Source: an uncultured Bacteroidota bacterium (GTDB lineage: Bacteria > Bacteroidota > Bacteroidia > Flavobacteriales > Flavobacteriaceae). From it: DNA of 12,306 nt. Shown here piece after piece: positions 1 through 9,970 of this stretch. Every line of letters begins with the position of its first letter. The first letter of the stretch is position 1. Below the pieces are notes generated by a model. The model was not told the origin of the DNA. It saw nothing but the letters and a program-made list of their open reading frames with translations, and did no database searches. The DNA lies in the NCBI GenBank assembly GCA_902610105.1, contig CACLUN010000025.1:1-12306 (forward strand), in the 5' to 3' direction. Position numbers and translations under genes: made by a program.

Positions 1-2926
<2,926 letters not shown>

Positions 2927-3033
2927 TAAAAAGTCAGTTGAGTAACAAAAACTATTATTTTTATTAATATCGCAAAAAACACTGCTTCCTGTTGAGTTTT
3001 TAAAAATTTCAAATAGGTTTTATTGAGATATTC

Positions 3034-3064
3034 TTGGAAGGGTATTTTTTTTTATTTATATTTA
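3034..3064 (+). promoter_or_regulatory. Candidate Bacteroidota-type promoter for susC
   Basis: A TTG at 3034-3036 is separated by 20 bases from TATATTTA at 3057-3064. This resembles the Bacteroidota -33/-7 pattern (TTG, then TAnnTTTG) except for the last base of the -7 element. It would start transcription roughly 20 bases before the susC ATG. The surrounding 2927-3091 gap is AT-rich, so a chance match is quite possible. No clear terminator was found after the GH2 gene, so read-through from upstream is also possible. Confidence 0.25.
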
Positions 3065-3091
3065 ACCCGCAAAAACAACAAAATATTTATT

Positions 3092-6000
3092 ATGAATACA
3101 AAGAATGTTTACAGAAGTCTATTCTTTTTATTTGCTTTTTTATTATCTACCAATATAATATTCTCACAAAATATTATTAGTGGTACTGTAGCTGATAGCG
3201 AAGGTAATCCTCTCCCTGGTGTTAGTATAGTTGAGCAAGGAACAAGTAATGGAACAGTTTCAGATTTTGATGGCAATTTTCAACTCAATGTTGGGGATGC
3301 TGCAACGATTGTTTTCTCATACATTGGTTACTTAACGCAAGAATTAGGTGCATCAGCATCAATGAATGTCGTTATGCAAGAGGATGTCTCTAGGCTAGAG
3401 GAGGTTGTTGTGGTTGGTTATGGTACTCAGCAGAAAAAAACGCTGACCGGTGCCGTTGCATCGATTTCTGGTGAAGAAATTAACTTAAGACCTACTCCAA
3501 ACACAAGTCAATTATTAATGGGTCAAGCTGCCGGACTGTCAGTAAGATCAGGTTCTGGTCTTCCTGGTGAGGATTTTGCTACCTTGAGAATTAGAAACTT
3601 TGAAGCCCCACTCATAATCGTTGATGGAATAGTAGCTACATTTGGTCAAGTTGATCCAAATGACATTGAAAATATTTCAGTTCTGAAAGATGCAGCAGCT
3701 TCAATTTATGGAGCTCGAGCTGGAAATGGAGTTATTTTGATAACCACTAAAAGAGGAACAGACAGAGGAGAAGGAGCAAAATTTATTTATAATGGAACAG
3801 CTTCATGGTCAGGACTAACTTTCGAGCCTAGGACATTGACAGCAAATCAATATGTTGATTTAGCTTTTAATGAACAAGGTCAGCCGTTAGCTGATTTGAT
3901 GCCTCCTTATTTAGCGTGGGATAATGAAAGAAAGCAGGTTTATGATAGCACAACTGGTGAAGATTTTGCAGGAAATGACTGGAGAGACATGATTTACAAA
4001 GATTGGCAATTACAAACTCAGCATAATTTAAGTGCAAGAGGAAGAAGTAAAGATATTGGATATTTTATTTCACTTGGATTCACTGATACTGAGAGTCAAT
4101 TAGAGGGTGCTGATTATACTCATACTAGGTATAATATAAGATCAAATTTAGATGTAAATTTGACAGAAAATTTGACTGCAAGGTTAGACCTTTCATATTT
4201 CCAGACTACTCTTGATAAAGCAAATTTTCAAACACAAACTTTATACACAAGGTTAAATTCTGGTAAACCAACATATTTGTACGAGTATCCAGATCCGTCA
4301 TATGCATCCCACGCAGGTGCAGCTACGGTCTATGCCCCAAATTATTTGATTAAAAAGGATTTTGCAGGTACAATAGTTAACCGCGATAATAACTTAAGAG
4401 GAGCGATAAGTCTTTCATATGATGTTCCCTTTATTCCTGGAATGTCAATAACAGGTTCTTTAAATATGGAAGCTCAAAATGAGTGGAACAAAAATATTCA
4501 AAAAAGATTTGCTGCTTACAACTATGACCCATCTACACCTGAAATATACACTTTGTTTGGATATGTAAACAGAGACGTAATTAGTGTAAATGCTGACAGG
4601 GATATGGAACTGTTGCCCAAGCTAACAGTTACATACGATAAGGAATGGGGAGATAATGTATTAAACGCATTGTTTGTTGCCGAGTCAACTACATTTAAAA
4701 GAGATTACTTAATGGGATCTAGGACTGACCCATTATCTTTTGAGGCTCCGTATTTGAATTATTCATCCAGAGCCGAATTAGATAATGCTGAAATTTTCTC
4801 CGAAAGTGCAAGATCTAGTTATGTAGGTAGGGTTAATTATAGCTACAAGGATAAGTACTTATTTTCTGCAACAATGAGAGCAGATGCGACTGCAAGATAT
4901 TCAATCGAAGGTCGTTGGGGTTATTTTCCAAGTTTAAGTTTTGGATGGAGAATATCCGAGGAAGATTTCATGAAAGATAATTCTTCGTGGAATAATTTAA
5001 AATTGAGAGCATCTTATGGAATTATGGGTAACGATGCAGTATCAAACTTTGACTTTTTAACAGGTTATAATATTGCTAATGGGTTTTATTTATTTAACGG
5101 CGATCCATATCCAATTATTTCCTCAGCTGGTTTAGCTAACGCTCTTGTAACTTGGGAAACTATGAAAATTGCTAATGTTGGAATTGAGGGAACATTGTGG
5201 GATGGAGGACTTGGTTTTGAATTAGACGTTTTCTATAGATTAAGAGAAGATATTTTAGCTATACCAACAGAAGGAGTGCCTTTCAACTTTGGTGCTAGTC
5301 TTCCAAGAACAAACCTAAATACCAGAGATAATAGAGGTTTTGATTTAATGTTGAAGCATCAAGGAAAGATTGGTTCTGTTAGTTATGAGATTAATCCTAT
5401 GATTTCATGGGCTAGAGGAAAATATGTTTCATGGGATGAAAATATTCTCCCAACCGATGGTGTAGATGCATCAGTAGCTGCTGCAAATGCCCTTTATAAT
5501 GCAAGGTATTCTAGAACAGGTCAATGGGATGATCTTCAGTGGGGCTTCAACACTACTGGATTTTTCACATCTCAAAATCAAATTGATAATCATCCAGTCG
5601 ATGCAGATAATGCCGGTAACCAAACAGTAATTGTTGGTGACTTAATCTTTGTTGATCAAAATGGAGATGGCTTGATAGATTGGAAAGATCAAGTGATAAT
5701 AGGAAAGGGTGGCATGCCTAAATGGAATTTTAGTACATGGACAAATGCGAAATGGGGAAATTGGAGTGTAAGTGCATTGTGGCAAGGAGCTGCAGGATAT
5801 TCAATCCAATTTGGTGGCCCTCAGAGTTGGCAAGGACTAAACAGTCATCAATCAATTCCTACAAATATCGCATATGATAATAGGTCAATAAAAGGAGCTA
5901 ATGGTGATGTCGAGATCTTGGGTAGATTCCCGCCTGCTAACAATACTGGTGGTGTACCTGCAATTAGTAGTCGTTCTAATGACTTTACCAGAATTGACGC

Positions 6001-6229
6001 TATATATTTAAGACTAAAAACATTAAATATTGGTTACAATATTCCTAAGAATATCACAGATAGTCTTGGTCTTGATGCACTTCAGTTATATATAGCAGGT
6101 AATAATGTATTTACTTTAGATAATTTGGATATATGGTCAGGATATTATGACCCAGAAGTTACTGGAAGTCATCAAAATAGGTATCCAACAACAAAGTCTT
6201 GGACCACTGGTTTAAAAATTAATTTTTAA
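3092..6229 (+). CDS. susC: SusC-like TonB-dependent outer-membrane glycan transporter
   Basis: Imports oligosaccharides across the outer membrane using TonB energy, together with the SusD lipoprotein encoded next to it. The chosen ATG gives 1045 residues, a usual SusC length. It begins with a signal peptide (residues 1 to about 26, hydrophobic core LFFLFAFLLS, likely cleavage after FSQ). An upstream TTG at 3023 would put a polar, non-signal extension in front and is rejected. Domains: a carboxypeptidase-regulatory-like domain at about 27-100 (SGTVADSEGNPLPGVSI), a TonB-box region at 103-111 (EEVVVVGYG), a plug at about 117-225 (LIIVDG, DPNDIENISVLKDAAASIYG, RAGNGVILITTKRG), and then a beta-barrel to the end. 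There is no STN domain, so signalling through an anti-sigma factor is not expected. An EF-hand-like loop (D855, N857, D859, D863, D866) matches one common in this family. The protein ends in KINF, an aromatic C-terminus typical of outer-membrane barrels. The substrate cannot be read from the sequence. Confidence 0.95.
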   Translation: MNTKNVYRSLFFLFAFLLSTNIIFSQNIISGTVADSEGNPLPGVSIVEQGTSNGTVSDFDGNFQLNVGDAATIVFSYIGYLTQELGASASMNVVMQEDVSRLEEVVVVGYGTQQKKTLTGAVASISGEEINLRPTPNTSQLLMGQAAGLSVRSGSGLPGEDFATLRIRNFEAPLIIVDGIVATFGQVDPNDIENISVLKDAAASIYGARAGNGVILITTKRGTDRGEGAKFIYNGTASWSGLTFEPRTLTANQYVDLAFNEQGQPLADLMPPYLAWDNERKQVYDSTTGEDFAGNDWRDMIYKDWQLQTQHNLSARGRSKDIGYFISLGFTDTESQLEGADYTHTRYNIRSNLDVNLTENLTARLDLSYFQTTLDKANFQTQTLYTRLNSGKPTYLYEYPDPSYASHAGAATVYAPNYLIKKDFAGTIVNRDNNLRGAISLSYDVPFIPGMSITGSLNMEAQNEWNKNIQKRFAAYNYDPSTPEIYTLFGYVNRDVISVNADRDMELLPKLTVTYDKEWGDNVLNALFVAESTTFKRDYLMGSRTDPLSFEAPYLNYSSRAELDNAEIFSESARSSYVGRVNYSYKDKYLFSATMRADATARYSIEGRWGYFPSLSFGWRISEEDFMKDNSSWNNLKLRASYGIMGNDAVSNFDFLTGYNIANGFYLFNGDPYPIISSAGLANALVTWETMKIANVGIEGTLWDGGLGFELDVFYRLREDILAIPTEGVPFNFGASLPRTNLNTRDNRGFDLMLKHQGKIGSVSYEINPMISWARGKYVSWDENILPTDGVDASVAAANALYNARYSRTGQWDDLQWGFNTTGFFTSQNQIDNHPVDADNAGNQTVIVGDLIFVDQNGDGLIDWKDQVIIGKGGMPKWNFSTWTNAKWGNWSVSALWQGAAGYSIQFGGPQSWQGLNSHQSIPTNIAYDNRSIKGANGDVEILGRFPPANNTGGVPAISSRSNDFTRIDAIYLRLKTLNIGYNIPKNITDSLGLDALQLYIAGNNVFTLDNLDIWSGYYDPEVTGSHQNRYPTTKSWTTGLKINF

Positions 6230-6230
6230 A
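6211..6230. repeat. 20-base perfect AT-only palindrome over the susC stop
   Basis: Ten-base arms (TTTAAAAATT and its complement) meet at 6220/6221 and include the susC TAA at 6227-6229. An RNA hairpin made only of A-U pairs and without a free loop would be weak. It may be a chance product of the base composition. Confidence 0.3.
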
Positions 6231-6262
6231 AAAATATAAAAAGAATTAAATTGCAATTAATT

Positions 6263-8029
6263 ATGAATAAAATAATAAAAACACTTTGCTTTGTTCTTCC
6301 AATGATGTTATTTGTAGGATGTGCTGACCTAGATCTGCTACCTACTAACATGATTGCAGAAGATGCTGTTAAAAACGATCCAAAATTAGTGGAGGCGTTT
6401 TTAACGAAAATATATCATCAAACCCGTTGGGAAGTTAATGATCATAGAGGTCAGAGAGATGGTAGTAATTTGAATGATAAACATTGGAGATTTCATGATT
6501 GGGTTGTTGGTGGTGAAGGTACCCTAATGGCTCCATGGCAGCGAGCAATCGGAGTATCTTATCAAATACCGAACAGTGGTGGAGCTAATGAAGCTTCAAA
6601 CTACTGGGCCTATTCAAATATAAGATCTGCTAATGAAATCATTGAAATTCTTAATGAGGCTACCTTTGATCCAACTACAATTTCTCAGCAAATTGGTGAA
6701 GCTAAATTCTTAAGGGCCTTTATGTATCTTGAAATGGCCAAAAGATATGGTGGAGTACCAATAGAATTAGTTCCAAAACAGCTCGATGCATCGTATGACG
6801 AGCTAATGACTCCTAGATCTACATTACAAGACACCTATGATCAAATCATTGCGGACTGTGATGCTGCGATTGCTGCTCTTCCTGGTGAAGCAATGGTTGG
6901 AAAAGCTACAAAATGGGCTGCCCATGCATTAAAAAGTAGAGCTTCACTTTATGCTGCTAGGATTGCAAAATATCACCCGCAATCTGCAGACGGGTTAACA
7001 TCAATCCCAGCTAGTTTAGCTGGTGGGTATTACACAATGTCTCATGCATCAGCAAGCGCTATAATTGACAGTGGTAAACACCCATTACACACTGGAGGTG
7101 GTACTTATCAAAAAACATTTTCAGAGGTCTTAACTTTGGAAGGTAATAGTGAGCAGATTTTTGTCACTCAATACGACGTTGGTTTGGGTAAAACTCATCA
7201 ACACGGTTATTTCTCAATGCCCGATGGTTTTAAAGCGGGTTGGGGTTCTAACATCCATATCTATGAAGCATCAGCTGAAAGATTTGAGTACAAGGATGGT
7301 TCACCTGGAAACAAAAACAGAAGATTATTTAACAACAGAACATGGTTTGATATTGAGGATGTCGTATATCAAAAAGATCCAAGATATTTAGCAAAAGCAT
7401 GGACACCTGAAGAGGTTTTTGCAGGACGTAGTGTTTGGTTCCATGATAATACCATCGGAGCCATTAATCCTAATGTTAAAGGACGAGGTGGTGATGTAGC
7501 TCCTAGAAGAGCTCCACCTAGAAATAGAAATAGAGGAGGGAGACTTGCTCAACATAGAGTGCCATTAGATGGAAGCTATGAGTTTATTGCTTATAATAAT
7601 GATGGTATGGATTATGTGGTTTTTAGAACTGGTGAAATGTATCTCAATGCTGCTGAAGCTGCTTTTGAAATTGGAAAGCCAATCAGAGCAAAACAAATGT
7701 TGAATGCGGTTAGAAATAGAGTTGGTATGCCACCAAAACAACAAGTTACATTAGCAAGAATTAAAAACGAAAGATTTGTTGAGTTGTACGGTGAAAATCA
7801 TCATTTGACTGATCTAAAAACATGGAGAGATGCAGAGGCTGCAATCCATATGAAACCTAAATGGGGAATAAAATGGTTTAGAAGAGGATCCGATGGAATG
7901 TATAAGGCAAGAAGATGGAGATGGAATTTTTCACAAAATACACCATTCGTTGAAAGAATGTATTGGTTGCCAATTGGTAATGGAAGGATTGCTGATAATC
8001 CTAACTTAGTAGAAAATCCAGGTTATTAA
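6263..8029 (+). CDS. susD: SusD/RagB-family surface glycan-binding lipoprotein
   Basis: Partner lid of the SusC transporter; it captures glycan at the cell surface. The ATG at 6263, 33 bases after susC, gives 588 residues and puts a clean lipoprotein signal at the start (MNKIIKTL, hydrophobic core, LFVGC with lipidated Cys20, followed by acidic ADLD as often seen in surface-exported Bacteroidota lipoproteins). The TTG at 6251 would only add four residues. Family hallmarks seen: the N-terminal SusD-like segment EAKFLRAFMYLEMAKRYGGVP, then FRTGEMYLNAAEAAFEIG, LNAVRNRVGMP, IKNERFVELYGENHHLTDLKTWRD, and the usual NPGY ending. Oddities are an arginine-rich loop at residues 406-432 (eight Arg and one Lys, with Pro and Gly) and a Trp/Arg/Lys-rich stretch at 531-554. 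Both would suit contact with a negatively charged polysaccharide, but that is inference. A strong terminator follows the stop codon. Confidence 0.94.
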   Translation: MNKIIKTLCFVLPMMLFVGCADLDLLPTNMIAEDAVKNDPKLVEAFLTKIYHQTRWEVNDHRGQRDGSNLNDKHWRFHDWVVGGEGTLMAPWQRAIGVSYQIPNSGGANEASNYWAYSNIRSANEIIEILNEATFDPTTISQQIGEAKFLRAFMYLEMAKRYGGVPIELVPKQLDASYDELMTPRSTLQDTYDQIIADCDAAIAALPGEAMVGKATKWAAHALKSRASLYAARIAKYHPQSADGLTSIPASLAGGYYTMSHASASAIIDSGKHPLHTGGGTYQKTFSEVLTLEGNSEQIFVTQYDVGLGKTHQHGYFSMPDGFKAGWGSNIHIYEASAERFEYKDGSPGNKNRRLFNNRTWFDIEDVVYQKDPRYLAKAWTPEEVFAGRSVWFHDNTIGAINPNVKGRGGDVAPRRAPPRNRNRGGRLAQHRVPLDGSYEFIAYNNDGMDYVVFRTGEMYLNAAEAAFEIGKPIRAKQMLNAVRNRVGMPPKQQVTLARIKNERFVELYGENHHLTDLKTWRDAEAAIHMKPKWGIKWFRRGSDGMYKARRWRWNFSQNTPFVERMYWLPIGNGRIADNPNLVENPGY

Positions 8030-8053
8030 TACGAAATAACTTAGTTTATTCAT

Positions 8054-8087
8054 AAAAAAAGGACTCATTATTTGGGTCCTTTTTTTT
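8054..8087 (+). terminator. Rho-independent terminator after susD
   Basis: A run of seven A precedes GGACTC (8061-8066), a seven-base loop ATTATTT, GGGTCC (8074-8079), and a run of eight T (8080-8087). The stem pairs fully apart from one T-G wobble, and the A and T runs extend it. It begins 25 bases after the susD stop and ends 13 bases before the next ATG, so it separates the susC-susD part from the sulfatase cluster. The A-run on the other side means it could also work on the opposite strand. Confidence 0.88.
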
Positions 8088-8100
8088 ATATTTAAAGCAC

Positions 8101-8544
8101 ATGAGATCAATTGTTTTAATATATGTTTTAACTCTTTCTTGTTCTTCAATTAATTTAGGTGGTGATATCAAATCCGATGAAAAATATGATACCGGATATG
8201 GTTTAGAATTAAAAAAATCTTCATTAAACTCAACTCAAGTTTTGGACGGTGAAAAATTGATTATTGGTGCAAGTTATGATACGAATGAGACATTGAAAGG
8301 GCAAATTTCAGGATTAACTGTAAAAAAATCTGATAACAATGCACCAGATGACTTTTCCTCTTTTGTTATTAGAAATTTTTCTCACCCTCCACTAATTATA
8401 GTTGATGGGATGGAATCAACAATTGAAAATCTTGATCCAAATGATATAGAATCAATTTCAATACTTAAAGATGCTGCTGCAGCTATTTATGGCTCAAGAG
8501 CCGGAAATGGTGTAATCATTGTAAAAACAAAAAGAGGAAGATAA
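8101..8544 (+). CDS. Plug-only SusC-like lipoprotein (free-standing TonB-receptor plug domain)
   Basis: A 147-residue protein with a short signal sequence and probable lipidation at Cys14 (LTLSC; the lipobox is imperfect, with Thr at -3). Residues 32-146 match SusC residues 109-222 with a single one-residue gap. Hand counting gives 17/59 identities in the first part (GYG, KK, KGQISGLTV) and 39/55 in the last part (RNF, PLIIVDG, DPNDIESISILKDAAAAIYG, RAGNGVI, TKRG). It stops right after the plug: there is no barrel and no carboxypeptidase-regulatory-like domain. Where SusC has the hydrophobic TonB box VVVVGYG, this protein has KYDTGYG. It is the first gene after the terminator and ends one base before the sulfatase ATG, so it is probably co-translated with the sulfatases. 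Function is unknown; a surface or periplasmic accessory to the SusC/SusD complex is a guess. A truncated SusC remnant is the alternative, but the intact signal sequence, clean ends and kept motifs argue against decay. Confidence 0.85.
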   Translation: MRSIVLIYVLTLSCSSINLGGDIKSDEKYDTGYGLELKKSSLNSTQVLDGEKLIIGASYDTNETLKGQISGLTVKKSDNNAPDDFSSFVIRNFSHPPLIIVDGMESTIENLDPNDIESISILKDAAAAIYGSRAGNGVIIVKTKRGR

Positions 8545-8545
8545 A

Positions 8546-9970
8546 ATGCATAAAATTTGTCTTTATTTTATTTTATTATTGTTCTCTTGTTCAAAGCCGA
8601 CGAACAATCCTAATCTTCTTTTTATACTAGTTGATGATCTTGGATGGACAGATGTTTCATATAATGGCTCAGATTTTTATGAAACATATAATATTGACCG
8701 GTTAAGTTTAAGCAGTATGCTGTTTTTTAACGCATATGCTTCAAGTTCAGTATGCTCTCCCACAAGAGCTTCTATAATGACGGGTAAACATCCTGCTCGT
8801 TTGAACATTACAGATTGGATTCCTGGTCTTGAGGAGCAAAATTACTATGATATTAATAAGAATATTTTAAATGGCCCGAAGGATAGAAATGAACTCCCTT
8901 TAAGCGAAACGACTATTGCTGAAGTTTTAAAAATGAATGGTTACAAAACCTTTTATTCTGGAAAATGGCATTTAGGAAGCGAGGGTTATTACCCTGAGGA
9001 CCAGGGCTTCGATATCAATATTGGAGGTTTTGAGAAGGGAAGTCCAATGGGAGGGTATTACTCTCCTTATAAAAATCCAAGGCTAAACGATGGACCAGAC
9101 GGAGAATATTTAACTGATAGACTTACAAACGAGACAATTGATTTCATTGACTCTAGAGACAAATCAAAACCCTTTGCTGCTTTTTTATCTTTTTATAATG
9201 TCCATACACCAATTCAAGAAAATAAAGAATTCTATGATTATTACCTTGAAAAATTAAATGGTTATGAAGATAAAGAACCAATAACCAAAAAAGAAGGTGA
9301 TGCAAAAACAGTCCTTAATCACAGAAATCCTAAGTATGCATCTATGGTTCATGCTACAGATAATAATGTTGGTAAAATCATAAATTATTTAAAGAAAAAT
9401 GAGCTTTTTGATAATACGTTAATTGTATTTACATCAGATAATGGTGGATTATCTACCCAAGGAAAAGTAGCACCAACATCAGTATATCCATTAAGAGCTG
9501 GAAAAGGATGGTTATATGAAGGGGGGATTAAAATACCTCAGCTTATTAAACTTCCTGGACAAGCATACCGAGAAATAATATACGAACCAGTCGTATCATA
9601 TGATTTATTTCCAACTATTTTGAATGCACTTGGTGCAAAATATAATATCAAAAACATTGACGGAAAAGACTTAAATAATTTATTTTTTAAAAAAGAGTTT
9701 GATAGAGATTATATTTTTTGGCATTTTCCTCACTACCATGGAAGTCTTTGGAAACCAGGTTCAGCTATTAGAAATAAAGAGTGGAAACTAGTTCAATTTT
9801 ATGAGGAAAATACTAAAGAATTATATAACTTATATGATGATTTTAGCGAGTCAAACAATTTAGCAGATACTTATCCTGAAATTTTAGATAATTTATCTAA
9901 AAAAATGGAGGAGATTAAACTTGATTTGAATGCAAACAAAACAACAATTAACCAGAATTATAAAAAATGA
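8546..9970 (+). CDS. S1-family sulfatase, lipoprotein (CSPTR signature)
   Basis: Formylglycine-dependent sulfatase that hydrolyses sulfate esters, probably on the locus's polysaccharide or its fragments. The 474 residues start with a lipoprotein signal (LLLFSC, Cys15), so the enzyme is likely membrane-anchored. The alkaline-phosphatase-like sulfatase fold is marked by FILVDDLGW with metal ligands D30 and D31, the CSPTRASIMTG signature with Cys70 as the residue to be converted to formylglycine and Arg74, GKWHLG (K140, H142), NVHTP (H220), SDNGG (D298, N299) and the RAGKGWLYEGG segment (K320). All key residues are present. The ARLNITDWIPG stretch after the signature recalls arylsulfatases of PULs, perhaps SulfAtlas S1_16, whose studied members I recall as acting on galactose-type 4-sulfates; that subfamily call is tentative. 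It starts one base after the plug lipoprotein and overlaps the next sulfatase by four bases. The maturation enzyme that makes formylglycine is not in this window. Confidence 0.93.
   Translation: MHKICLYFILLLFSCSKPTNNPNLLFILVDDLGWTDVSYNGSDFYETYNIDRLSLSSMLFFNAYASSSVCSPTRASIMTGKHPARLNITDWIPGLEEQNYYDINKNILNGPKDRNELPLSETTIAEVLKMNGYKTFYSGKWHLGSEGYYPEDQGFDINIGGFEKGSPMGGYYSPYKNPRLNDGPDGEYLTDRLTNETIDFIDSRDKSKPFAAFLSFYNVHTPIQENKEFYDYYLEKLNGYEDKEPITKKEGDAKTVLNHRNPKYASMVHATDNNVGKIINYLKKNELFDNTLIVFTSDNGGLSTQGKVAPTSVYPLRAGKGWLYEGGIKIPQLIKLPGQAYREIIYEPVVSYDLFPTILNALGAKYNIKNIDGKDLNNLFFKKEFDRDYIFWHFPHYHGSLWKPGSAIRNKEWKLVQFYEENTKELYNLYDDFSESNNLADTYPEILDNLSKKMEEIKLDLNANKTTINQNYKK

Noticed and set aside
2936..2999. 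Repeated GTTGAGT in the gap after the beta-galactosidase gene
   Set aside because: Two copies of a seven-base string in AT-rich DNA without further similarity; likely chance.
3023..3091. SusC start at the TTG at 3023, adding 23 residues
   Set aside because: The extra residues are polar and would bury the signal peptide. The ATG at 3092 begins a normal Bacteroidota signal sequence and gives a usual SusC length.
7149..7391. Plus-strand 80-residue frame inside susD
   Set aside because: It is out of frame with susD, which is clearly coding here; there is no signal, domain or leader for a nested gene.
8087..8094. TATATTTA as a -7 promoter element for the plug lipoprotein gene
   Set aside because: It resembles the element before susC, but the nearest TTTG (8071-8074) is only 12 bases upstream, inside the terminator hairpin, and the start would leave almost no leader. 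Too weak to list as a feature.
8101..8544. The plug lipoprotein as a susC pseudogene
   Set aside because: It has an intact frame, its own signal sequence, clean domain ends, no barrel remnants before the next gene, and amino-acid conservation despite synonymous drift.
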